A stretch of 16,036 bases of DNA from an uncultured Holdemanella sp. (GTDB lineage Bacteria; Bacillota_I; Bacilli_A; Erysipelotrichales; Erysipelotrichaceae), in the NCBI RefSeq assembly GCF_934772795.1, contig NZ_CAKVMR010000048.1, forward strand, positions 1-16,036, read 5' to 3'. Below the pieces are notes generated by a model. The model had not been told where the DNA came from. It saw only the letters and a program-made list of their open reading frames with translations, and made no database searches. A program made the translations under genes and the position numbers. Positions 6,124 through 11,704 of the stretch are shown here, piece after piece; position 1 is the first letter of the stretch, and each line of letters begins with the position of its first letter.

Positions 6124-7455
6124 ATGAAAAAGAATCAAATGTTAATGACGTCAGGAACAATTTGGAAACAAATGCTTCTATTTGCGTTTCCCGTGTTTCT
6201 AGGCAATTTATTTCAACAACTTTATAACACAGCCGACTCCTTAATCGTAGGAAACTATTTGGGCAGTTCAAGCCTTGCGGCCGTAACTTCTTGTGGTGAA
6301 TTGATCTTTCTGTTGACTAGTTTGTTTCAAGGAATATCCGTAGGTGCAGGAGTGGTCATTGCACGCTACTTTGGTGCGAACGAGAAGGAGAGAATGCAAA
6401 ATGCGATTCATACACTTATGGCGTATGGATTAATTTTTGGGATTGGTTTAACCATTTTTGGATATTTGTTGGCACCTGTTCTTTTGAAATGGATGTCAAC
6501 ACCAAAGAATGTTATTCATTTATCTACTGCTTATCTACAAATCTATTTTCTAGGATCTCTAGGGATGGTTTTGTACAATTCTTGTGTAGGTATAATGCAG
6601 TCGGTAGGAGATAGTAAGCATCCACTTTATTTTTTGATCGCATCGAGTTGTGTAAATGTTGTGTTAGACATCGTATTTGTAGCAGGACTTCATATGAATG
6701 TAGAAGGAGCGGCCTTGGCTACGATTTTATCGCAATTTTTAAGTGCTATTCTTTGTTTGAGACTCTTGATTACGACAAATGAAAGTCATAGGGTTTATCT
6801 TTCTAAGATTCGCATACATGGTGATGTAGGTAGAGAAATATTGGAAATGGGCATTCCTACAGGTGTTCAAAATAGTTTGATTTCCATATCAAACGTAGTT
6901 GTGCAATCCAATATTAATACCTTTGGCTCCTTGGCAATGGCAGGTATTGGTACATATACAAAAATAGAGGGTTTTGCGTTTTTGCCAATCACAAGCTTTA
7001 TGATGGCCTTAACGACTTTTGTTTCTCAAAACAGAGGGGCCAAAGAATATGAAAGGGCTAGAAAAGGAGCTCGTTTTGGACTTGTTTGTTCGGTAAGTTT
7101 AGCAGAGATTATTGGAATTTTGATTATTTTATTTGCGACACCATTAATGCGTTTATTTGTGGACAATCCACAAGTAATAGAGTATGGGGTCCAGCGTGCT
7201 CATTATGCGACAATTCTATTCTTTATGTTAGCGTATAGTCATGGCGTATCGGCAGTGCTTCGTGGAGTTGGAAAGTCTATAGTTCCAATGGTTGTCATGC
7301 TTGTATGTTGGTGTCTTGTGCGAGTCACCTTATTAACAACTTTGAATATGATGTTCCATAATATTATATTTGTATATATGATTTATCCGTTTACATGGAC
7401 TCTTTCAAGTATTGTATTTTTCTTGTATTATCGAAAAATTAATTGGCAAGAATAA
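6124..7455 (+). CDS. MATE-family multidrug/cation antiporter
   Basis: A 443-residue integral membrane exporter with the pattern of about 12 helices expected for the family. It exchanges cations (Na+ or H+) for organic compounds across the cytoplasmic membrane. The N-terminal family signature is clear: TSGTIWKQMLLFAFPVFLGN, then FQQLYNTADSLIVGNYLG. It is repeated in weaker form at the start of the second half (VGREILEMGIPTGVQNSLI). I chose ATG 6124 (MKKNQMLMTSG); GTG 6109 and ATG 6118 are alternatives. No Shine-Dalgarno sequence precedes any of them, and a TATGAT box at 6112-6117 would place the transcript start at about the ATG, suggesting leaderless translation. A strong terminator follows. 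The substrate cannot be read from sequence. Confidence 0.9.
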   Translation: MKKNQMLMTSGTIWKQMLLFAFPVFLGNLFQQLYNTADSLIVGNYLGSSSLAAVTSCGELIFLLTSLFQGISVGAGVVIARYFGANEKERMQNAIHTLMAYGLIFGIGLTIFGYLLAPVLLKWMSTPKNVIHLSTAYLQIYFLGSLGMVLYNSCVGIMQSVGDSKHPLYFLIASSCVNVVLDIVFVAGLHMNVEGAALATILSQFLSAILCLRLLITTNESHRVYLSKIRIHGDVGREILEMGIPTGVQNSLISISNVVVQSNINTFGSLAMAGIGTYTKIEGFAFLPITSFMMALTTFVSQNRGAKEYERARKGARFGLVCSVSLAEIIGILIILFATPLMRLFVDNPQVIEYGVQRAHYATILFFMLAYSHGVSAVLRGVGKSIVPMVVMLVCWCLVRVTLLTTLNMMFHNIIFVYMIYPFTWTLSSIVFFLYYRKINWQE

Positions 7456-7456
7456 T

Positions 7457-7500
7457 AAAGAAACCATTCTAGTGTTGGCGTCTAGAATGGTTTCTTTTTG
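7457..7500 (+). terminator. Strong terminator after the MATE gene
   Basis: A perfect 16-base-pair stem, AAAGAAACCATTCTAG (7457-7472) with CTAGAATGGTTTCTTT (7482-7497), nine-base loop and T tract. It is nearly symmetrical, so it may also block transcription from the right. Confidence 0.95.
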
Positions 7501-7526
7501 TTTATTATTATTTTTAGGAGAGAGAT

Positions 7527-7572
7527 ATGAATATTGGTTTATTTCTATATTCATTGCCTTATCTTTAAGGCA
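7527..7572. repeat. Two adjacent small inverted repeats in the gap before rpn
   Basis: In the 268-base gap 7456-7723, ATGAATAT (7527-7534) faces ATATTCAT (7547-7554). Directly after, TGCCTTA (7555-7561) faces TAAGGCA (7566-7572) around a TCTT loop. No T tract follows on either strand, so neither is a normal terminator. Apart from the MATE terminator and the rpn ribosome-binding site I see nothing else here. Confidence 0.4.
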
Positions 7573-7723
7573 CTTATAGAATATCATTCCATGTTGTCAT
7601 AATTTTCTTATAACTTTGGTAAATCTTGTGAAATCGGATTGAATTATGTGAAATTATCAAAATGTGCATCTTTTTTGGAAAAACCTCTATTTATTTCGTA
7701 TATGAGATAGGAGGAAAAACAAT

Positions 7724-8662
7724 ATGAACAAAACAAAAGATAAAACAATGAAGGAATTTCTAGAAAACAATGACTATTTTGTCGACTTCTTTAATGCATA
7801 CTTCTTTGATGGTCAAAAAGTTCTTAAACCAGAGAATTGTGAAGAACTTGATTCTGAGATGAATGATGCGAATATGGATTTAGAAAAACATGTGGATGTG
7901 ATTCGTAAGTACAATGATGGAAATCTTTATAGTGCATTCATTATTGAGAATCAAAGTCGTGTGGATTATTCAATGGTTGTAAGATCGGCTGTATATGAGT
8001 TTGTAGCTTATGAGCGAATGTTAAAGAAGTTAAAGAAGAATAGGAAAGATGAGAAACTTCCAATGGTGCACATTCTTGTATTTTATACAGGCGAAAGGCC
8101 TTGGAATGCGGCTAGACAGCTTTCTGAACTTGTAGAGGTGGATGAAAGGTTTAAATCTTGTTTCCATGAATACAAAATGAATCTGATTGAAATCACGGGA
8201 AATACTTCATATAATTTTAATGAAGAAGACGTGTATAATTTATTCTACATATGTCGAAGTATTTATGATCAGTCTATTTATGAAGGAAAGGTCAATGATT
8301 TTGGACTTGTGAAAAGCAGTGTGTTAAAAGTGGTCAAGACATTGACGGATGTAGAATGGCTGGATTTAGAAGAATTAGAGGAAAAGGAGGCGATTAAGAT
8401 GTGTGAAGCTGAAAAGAGATGGCTGGAAGTAAAGTCAAAGGAATGGGAAGCTGAAGGAATAAGAAAAGGCATTGAACAAGGAATTGAACAAGGAATTGAG
8501 CAAGGAATTGAACAAGGAATTGAGCAAGGAATTGAACAGGGTGTCGAATTAGGACAAGTTCTTTTGTACAAGACTATGATAAAGAATGGAATGAGTGTCA
8601 ATGAGATTTCCAAGGTTTGTTCAATATCTGTTGAGAGTCTAAAACAAGTATTAAATAATTGA
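7724..8662 (+). CDS. Rpn-family PD-(D/E)XK nuclease (putative transposase)
   Basis: A 312-residue protein of the Rpn/PDDEXK_2 group. These are toxic, recombination-promoting DNA endonucleases, recently linked in E. coli to phage defence. The nuclease core spans about residues 10-185, with candidate metal ligands D58 and E75-N-Q77 in IIENQSRVDY, and the family motif VHILVFYTGERPW (115-127). A charged linker (210-245) leads to six GIEQ repeats (249-272), then GVELGQ, and a small C-terminal helical domain (LYKTMIKNGMSVNEISKVCS) resembling a helix-turn-helix. Start ATG 7724 has AGGAGG with good spacing. An internal Shine-Dalgarno plus ATG at 8399 could give a separate C-terminal protein. Two 3' partial copies follow. 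No terminal inverted repeats of an insertion sequence are visible. Confidence 0.9.
   Translation: MNKTKDKTMKEFLENNDYFVDFFNAYFFDGQKVLKPENCEELDSEMNDANMDLEKHVDVIRKYNDGNLYSAFIIENQSRVDYSMVVRSAVYEFVAYERMLKKLKKNRKDEKLPMVHILVFYTGERPWNAARQLSELVEVDERFKSCFHEYKMNLIEITGNTSYNFNEEDVYNLFYICRSIYDQSIYEGKVNDFGLVKSSVLKVVKTLTDVEWLDLEELEEKEAIKMCEAEKRWLEVKSKEWEAEGIRKGIEQGIEQGIEQGIEQGIEQGIEQGVELGQVLLYKTMIKNGMSVNEISKVCSISVESLKQVLNN
8399..8662 (+). CDS. Candidate intragenic small protein: C-terminal domain of Rpn (RpnS-like)
   Basis: Inside the rpn frame, AAGGAGG (8384-8390) stands eight bases before ATG 8399, codon 226 of the large protein. Translation from there would give 87 residues starting MCEAEKRWLEVKSKEW, with the GIEQ repeats and the C-terminal helical domain but no nuclease core. 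In E. coli rpn genes such an internal C-terminal product (RpnS) binds and inhibits the full-length nuclease. The same start arrangement is kept in both downstream copies. Whether it is made here is inferred from the start signal and its conservation. Confidence 0.55.
   Translation: MCEAEKRWLEVKSKEWEAEGIRKGIEQGIEQGIEQGIEQGIEQGIEQGVELGQVLLYKTMIKNGMSVNEISKVCSISVESLKQVLNN
8468..8539 (+). repeat. Six 12-bp tandem repeats coding GIEQ (copy 1)
   Basis: Six units of the form GGAATTGAACAA, varying at a few third positions, each coding Gly-Ile-Glu-Gln in the rpn frame. The corresponding runs count four related units in copy 2 (8941-8988) and five in copy 3 (9359-9418). Length changes are multiples of 12 bp, so the frame is kept; slippage or recombination between copies is the likely cause. 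Confidence 0.9.
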
Positions 8663-8665
8663 TAT

Positions 8666-8690
8666 GAGGAGATGAAAAATCTCTTCTTTT
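8666..8690 (+). terminator. Terminator after rpn copy 1
   Basis: GAGGAGAT (8666-8673) pairs with ATCTCTTC (8679-8686) with one G-T pair and a GAAAA loop, then only four T. It is modest in strength. A related hairpin follows copy 2, so it is part of the duplicated unit. Confidence 0.65.
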
Positions 8691-8691
8691 C

Positions 8692-9111
8692 ATGACTCAT
8701 TTTAATGAAGAAGACGTGTATAATCTATTCTACATATGTCGAAGTATTTATGATCAGTCTATTTATGAAGGAAAGGTCAATGATTTTGGACTTGTGAAAA
8801 GCAGTGTGTTAAAAGTAGTCAAAACATTGACAGATGTAGAATGGCTGGATTTAAAGGAATTAGAGGAAAAGGAGGAGATTGCGATGTGCGAAGCAGAAAA
8901 GAGATGGCTGGAAGTAAAGTCAAAGGAATGGAAAGCTGAAGGAATTGAGTTAGGAATCAAACAAGGCATTGAACAAGGAATTGAACAGGGTGTAGAACTA
9001 GGACAGGTTCTTTTGTACAAGACTATGATAAAGAATGGAATGAGTGTCAATGAGATTTCCAAGGTTTGTTCAATATCTGTTGAGAGCCTAAAACAAGTAT
9101 TAAATAATTGA
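8692..9111 (+). CDS. Rpn C-terminal-only copy 2 (partial duplication, open frame)
   Basis: Near-identical at nucleotide level to the 3' part of the rpn gene, starting abruptly at codon 165 of it (homology from 8699). It lacks the whole nuclease active site. The longest frame gives 139 residues from ATG 8692, which has no ribosome-binding site and follows a terminator. The likely real start is ATG 8884, with AAGGAGG (8869-8875) eight bases upstream, giving 75 residues: MCEAEKRW, four GIEQ-type units, and a C-terminal domain identical to copy 1. Coding frame, internal start and terminator are all kept, although the repeat run is 36 bp shorter. It may be a decaying relic, but the kept start favours a free-standing C-terminal protein, perhaps an antitoxin against the full-length nuclease. 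Confidence 0.65.
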   Translation: MTHFNEEDVYNLFYICRSIYDQSIYEGKVNDFGLVKSSVLKVVKTLTDVEWLDLKELEEKEEIAMCEAEKRWLEVKSKEWKAEGIELGIKQGIEQGIEQGVELGQVLLYKTMIKNGMSVNEISKVCSISVESLKQVLNN

Positions 9112-9139
9112 CAAGAGGAGAAGAATCTCTTCTTTTCTT
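8699..9139 (+). repeat. Direct duplication of the rpn 3' end plus terminator
   Basis: This block matches 8214-8690 with scattered substitutions and one 36-bp length difference in the GIEQ run. It includes an internal TATAAT (8719-8724, also at 8234-8239 in copy 1), the internal ribosome-binding site, the stop codon and a terminator hairpin. Everything needed to express the small protein is therefore inside the duplicated unit. Confidence 0.85.
9113..9139 (+). terminator. Terminator after rpn copy 2
   Basis: AAGAGGAGA (9113-9121) pairs with TCTCTTCTT (9126-9134) with one G-T pair and an AGAA loop, followed by a T-rich tail. Confidence 0.7.
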
Positions 9140-9147
9140 ATGTGCAT

Positions 9148-9541
9148 AATGTTAAAGAGATGAATATTCTAGTATTCTATACAGGGAAAGGTCAATGATT
9201 TTGGACTAGTGAAAAGCAGTGTATTAAAAGTGGTCAAGACATTGACGGATGTAGAATGGCTGGATTTAGAAGAATTAGAGGAAATTGAGATGTGTGAAGC
9301 TGAAAAGAGATGGCTAGAAGTAAAGTCAAAGGAATGGGAAGCTGAAGGAATAAGAAAAGGCGTTGAACAAGGAATCGAACAAGGAATCGAACAAGGCATA
9401 GAACGAGGCATTGAACAGGGGGTAGAACTAGGACAGGTTCTTTTGTACAAAACTATGATAAAGAATGGAATGAGTGTCAATGAGATTTCTAAGGTTTGTT
9501 CAATATCTGTTGAAAATTTAAAACGAGCATTAAATATATGA
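9148..9541 (+). pseudogene. Rpn copy 3: internally deleted, C-terminal frame still open
   Basis: The left edge (9148-9184) keeps a scrap of the nuclease domain, readable as NILVFYTG. It is joined out of frame to the GKVNDFG region by a deletion at a shared GAAAGG. From 9186 the C-terminal frame is open to TGA 9541. ATG 9290 has AGAGGA seven bases upstream and would give 83 residues: MCEAEKRW, the variant GIEQ run and a C-terminal domain diverging only in its last residues. A GTG at 9209 is an alternative start. A nine-base deletion before ATG 9290 removed the strong ribosome-binding site but left AGAGG in the correct place. As a nuclease it is dead; as a C-terminal protein it may be functional. 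No terminator follows. Confidence 0.65.
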
Positions 9542-9549
9542 GGATTGAG

Positions 9550-9588
9550 ATGTATCAAACAATGGTGGACAAAGGATTCAGTAAGTAA
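9550..9588 (+). pseudogene. Short remnant of a fourth Rpn C-terminal region
   Basis: A 12-codon frame reading MYQTMVDKGFSK resembles YKTMIKNGMS in the C-terminal domain of the three copies. It is too short to be a gene and is best seen as the relic of an older, more diverged copy. The remaining bases up to 9650 show no clear feature. Confidence 0.35.
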
Positions 9589-9663
9589 AGAGTCGATTTA
9601 AAGACTATTGATGAAAGTTAATTGTTAAGCCATTCATTTTGAATTGCTTTAAAAGGGGGATAT

Positions 9664-10287
9664 ATGAATAAGAATATAAAAAGAATAAGTGTTGTATGTC
9701 TATGTATATTATTGAGTGGTTGTAGTATGTTTCAATCTGCTTTGAATGATATCAAGGGCAATTTAGTAGGTAATGGATATTCAATATATACGTATGATAA
9801 TTATGGCAGTGAAGTCATGGAGACGAGTGGAGATAAAATTAGTATTACAGGTAATGCTGTAGAGACTACTTCTTATGATGAAAATGGTCATGTTGTTTCT
9901 GGCTATGAACTATCGAGTGTAATTACGATTACAGTCGATGGAAAAGAGATTGAGTCTTGTGGAGATACTTGTATTTTTGAACAAAAAGGTTTAACACCAG
10001 ATGTGGATTTTACGCAAGAAGATATTGATTCAAATACACATGGACAAATATCGGACAATACGTCTGTTGCTCGTTTTATCAACAAGTATAAGAATATGTT
10101 TGGTAAAGGAAGAATTGTAGTCATTAAATCTCAATTAGGACAGCCAATTGCTGCTTATTCTGGAGATAAGGTGTATTGGAAGATTCCAGATAATTTGCCA
10201 AAGATGACAAAGCTTATGATTGATGGAAAGGCTTTGTATATTCATCGAGCCAATTTCCAAATCATCGATAAAGAATTATTAGATTAG
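9664..10287 (+). CDS. DUF5052-like lipoprotein
   Basis: A 207-residue predicted exported lipoprotein. The N terminus is a lipoprotein signal peptide: KNIKR charged region, hydrophobic ISVVCLCILL, and lipobox LSGC with the lipidated cysteine at residue 20. The mature part is beta-rich and begins with the pattern GNGYSIYTYDNYGSEVMETSGDKISI-like, which I associate with the DUF5052 family of Gram-positive lipoproteins; the family function is unknown. There is a cysteine pair in IESCGDTCIF, probably a small disulfide or a metal or redox site. AAAGGGGGA lies just before ATG 9664. The next gene, ridA, begins 12 bases after its stop, with its ribosome-binding site starting in the stop codon, so the two are likely co-transcribed. 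Confidence 0.8.
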   Translation: MNKNIKRISVVCLCILLSGCSMFQSALNDIKGNLVGNGYSIYTYDNYGSEVMETSGDKISITGNAVETTSYDENGHVVSGYELSSVITITVDGKEIESCGDTCIFEQKGLTPDVDFTQEDIDSNTHGQISDNTSVARFINKYKNMFGKGRIVVIKSQLGQPIAAYSGDKVYWKIPDNLPKMTKLMIDGKALYIHRANFQIIDKELLD

Positions 10288-10299
10288 GAGGAAGTGTAT

Positions 10300-10677
10300 A
10301 TGAAACAACAAATTAGTAGTACAAAAGCACCAAAGGCATTAGGACCATATTCAGCAGGTGTTGCCACAGAAGGACTAGTGTTCTTATCTGGACAATTAGG
10401 TGCAGATACCAATGGAAATTTAGTCAGTGAAGATGTCGTAGAACAAACTAGGAAAGCATTTGAAAATATTGGCGTATTATTAGAGGCTTCTGACTTAACA
10501 TATGATGATATTGTCAAGACAACCGTATTGTTGGATGACATGAATGATTTTGCGAAAGTGAATGAAGAATATGCGAAATACTTTGATGGTATATATCCTG
10601 CTCGAAGCTGCTTTGAAGTAGCTGCATTACCTAAGAATGCCAAGATAGAAATTGAGTGTATCGCAATCAAAAAATAG
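10300..10677 (+). CDS. ridA: RidA family reactive imine/enamine deaminase
   Basis: A 125-residue trimeric cytoplasmic enzyme of the YjgF/YER057c/UK114 family. It hydrolyses reactive 2-aminoacrylate-type enamines and imines released by PLP-dependent enzymes, protecting those enzymes and releasing ammonia. Family signatures are complete: GPYSAGV (15-21), FLSGQLG (28-34), and YPARSCFEVAALPKNAKIEIECIA with the carboxylate-binding arginine R102 and catalytic-pocket glutamate E119. ATG 10300 has AGGAGGA seven bases upstream; the GTG at 10294 is too close. It sits between the lipoprotein gene and the pyr operon. In E. coli, ridA also neighbours pyrBI, so this proximity is seen in a distant phylum too. 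Its ammonia product is notable beside an apparently ammonia-dependent carbamoyl-phosphate synthase, though that link is speculative. Confidence 0.95.
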   Translation: MKQQISSTKAPKALGPYSAGVATEGLVFLSGQLGADTNGNLVSEDVVEQTRKAFENIGVLLEASDLTYDDIVKTTVLLDDMNDFAKVNEEYAKYFDGIYPARSCFEVAALPKNAKIEIECIAIKK

Positions 10678-10700
10678 CCATATGATGTAAAATTTTATTA

Positions 10701-10728
10701 TTGAAAATTCCATGATTTATGGTAGTAT
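10701..10728 (+). promoter_or_regulatory. Promoter of the pyr operon
   Basis: TTGAAA (10701-10706), a 16-base spacer, and TAGTAT (10723-10728) preceded by TG at 10720-10721, an extended -10. Transcription would start near 10735, about 65 bases before pyrB, so the transcript must cross the hairpin at 10744-10779. Confidence 0.7.
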
Positions 10729-10742
10729 ATATTAAAGAGAAA

Positions 10743-10781
10743 TTGGATTTGAAAAGGGACTTTTTGAATCCATTTTTTTAA
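10743..10781 (+). promoter_or_regulatory. pyr leader attenuator with possible 12-codon leader peptide
   Basis: TGGATTTGAAAAG (10744-10756) pairs along its full length with CTTTTTGAATCCA (10760-10772), two G-T pairs, three-base loop, then seven T: a complete intrinsic terminator between promoter and pyrB. A short frame TTG 10743 to TAA 10781 (MDLKRDFLNPFF if TTG starts) runs through the whole stem and ends just after the T tract. This resembles the coupled leader of E. coli pyrBI, where low UTP slows polymerase in U runs and a close ribosome prevents termination. No PyrR-binding consensus is visible and the leader is too short for the PyrR mechanism. The hairpin may also serve as the terminator of ridA. 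Confidence 0.6.
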
Positions 10782-10799
10782 GGTCACAAGGAGGATTAT

Positions 10800-11702
10800 A
10801 TGAACAAAAATTCGTTATTATCCATGAGAGATCTGTCAGTTGAAGACATCTATAGCATTCTTGATGATGCTAGACTTTTTAATAGTTCCTTTAAAGATTG
10901 GCAATTACCAATGCAGAAAGCATTGGTTGCTAATCTTTTTTTTGAGGCTTCAACTCGAACACATTTCTCATTCGAAAGTGCACAGCACCAATTAGGATGC
11001 CAAGTTGCTGATTTTGCAGCAGGAGCATCCAGTGTCACAAAGGGAGAAACACTTTATGATACAGTAAAAACATTTGAATCTATTGGGTATGACATGGTGG
11101 TGATCCGTCATTCTCAAGATGAATATTTCAAAGAATTAGAAAATATCAATATTCCTATTTTAAACGCTGGAGATGGTGCAGGAAATCATCCAACACAATG
11201 CTTGTTAGACTTACTAACTATGCAAAATGAGTTTGGTACACTAGAAGGCTTAAATGTTGTAATCTGTGGAGATATCTTACATTCAAGAGTAGCTGCCAGC
11301 GATAAAGAAGCTTTAGAAAAATTAGGATCGACTGTTCGTTTTGCCGGACCAAAAGAATGGGAAAGACCAGGCTATCCAACAATTGACTTTGATGAAGCGA
11401 TTGAATGGGCAGACGTTGTCATGATGCTTCGTATCCAGAAAGAAAGAGGTTCTGGAATGGCTGGCATGACAAATAGTGAATACTTAGAAAAATATGGTCT
11501 TACAAAAGAGCGTTACGCAAGAATGAAAGACAAAGCTATCGTGATGCATCCAGCTCCTGTTAACCGTGGAGTTGAAATTGATACGGATTTGGTAGAAGCT
11601 GAAAAATCAAGAATTTTTGAACAAATGCACAATGGTATGTTGGTTAGAAAGGCCGTTATTAAACGTGGATTTGGCTTTGCTCCATTTAAGGAGGAAAAAT
11701 AA
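10800..11702 (+). CDS. pyrB: Aspartate carbamoyltransferase catalytic chain
   Basis: A 300-residue enzyme transferring the carbamoyl group from carbamoyl phosphate to aspartate, the committed step of pyrimidine synthesis, in the cytoplasm as a trimer. The carbamoyl-phosphate site FFEASTRTHFSFE (47-59), the loop residues around SVTKGET (77-83), the GAGNHPTQ segment and the aspartate-side MHPAPVNRGVEI motif are all intact. The length is typical of Bacillus-type PyrB. AAGGAGG precedes ATG 10800 with ideal spacing. It is the first gene of the operon, followed by pyrC two bases after its stop. No pyrI regulatory gene is next to it, as expected outside enterobacteria. Regulation is probably through the leader hairpin. 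Confidence 0.97.
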   Translation: MNKNSLLSMRDLSVEDIYSILDDARLFNSSFKDWQLPMQKALVANLFFEASTRTHFSFESAQHQLGCQVADFAAGASSVTKGETLYDTVKTFESIGYDMVVIRHSQDEYFKELENINIPILNAGDGAGNHPTQCLLDLLTMQNEFGTLEGLNVVICGDILHSRVAASDKEALEKLGSTVRFAGPKEWERPGYPTIDFDEAIEWADVVMMLRIQKERGSGMAGMTNSEYLEKYGLTKERYARMKDKAIVMHPAPVNRGVEIDTDLVEAEKSRIFEQMHNGMLVRKAVIKRGFGFAPFKEEK

Positions 11703-11704
11703 GT

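Noticed and set aside
8468..8539. Short tandem repeats as a possible CRISPR array
   Set aside because: Units are 12 bp, contiguous with no spacers, and lie in a coding frame giving GIEQ repeats.
8278..9558. Long minus-strand open frames opposite the rpn copies, rich in Cys-Ser-Ile-Pro repeats
   Set aside because: They are the antisense reading of the 12-bp GIEQ repeats and of the conserved coding region. They have no ribosome-binding sites, and the plus-strand frame has clear protein family features.
7456..9663. Complete insertion sequence around rpn
   Set aside because: I looked for matching terminal inverted repeats and target-site duplications around the gene and its copies and found none; the small inverted repeats at 7527-7572 have no partner at the right end.
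10678..10799. PyrR-dependent attenuation leader
   Set aside because: The leader is only about 65 bases, has a single hairpin, and lacks the conserved PyrR-binding loop sequence.
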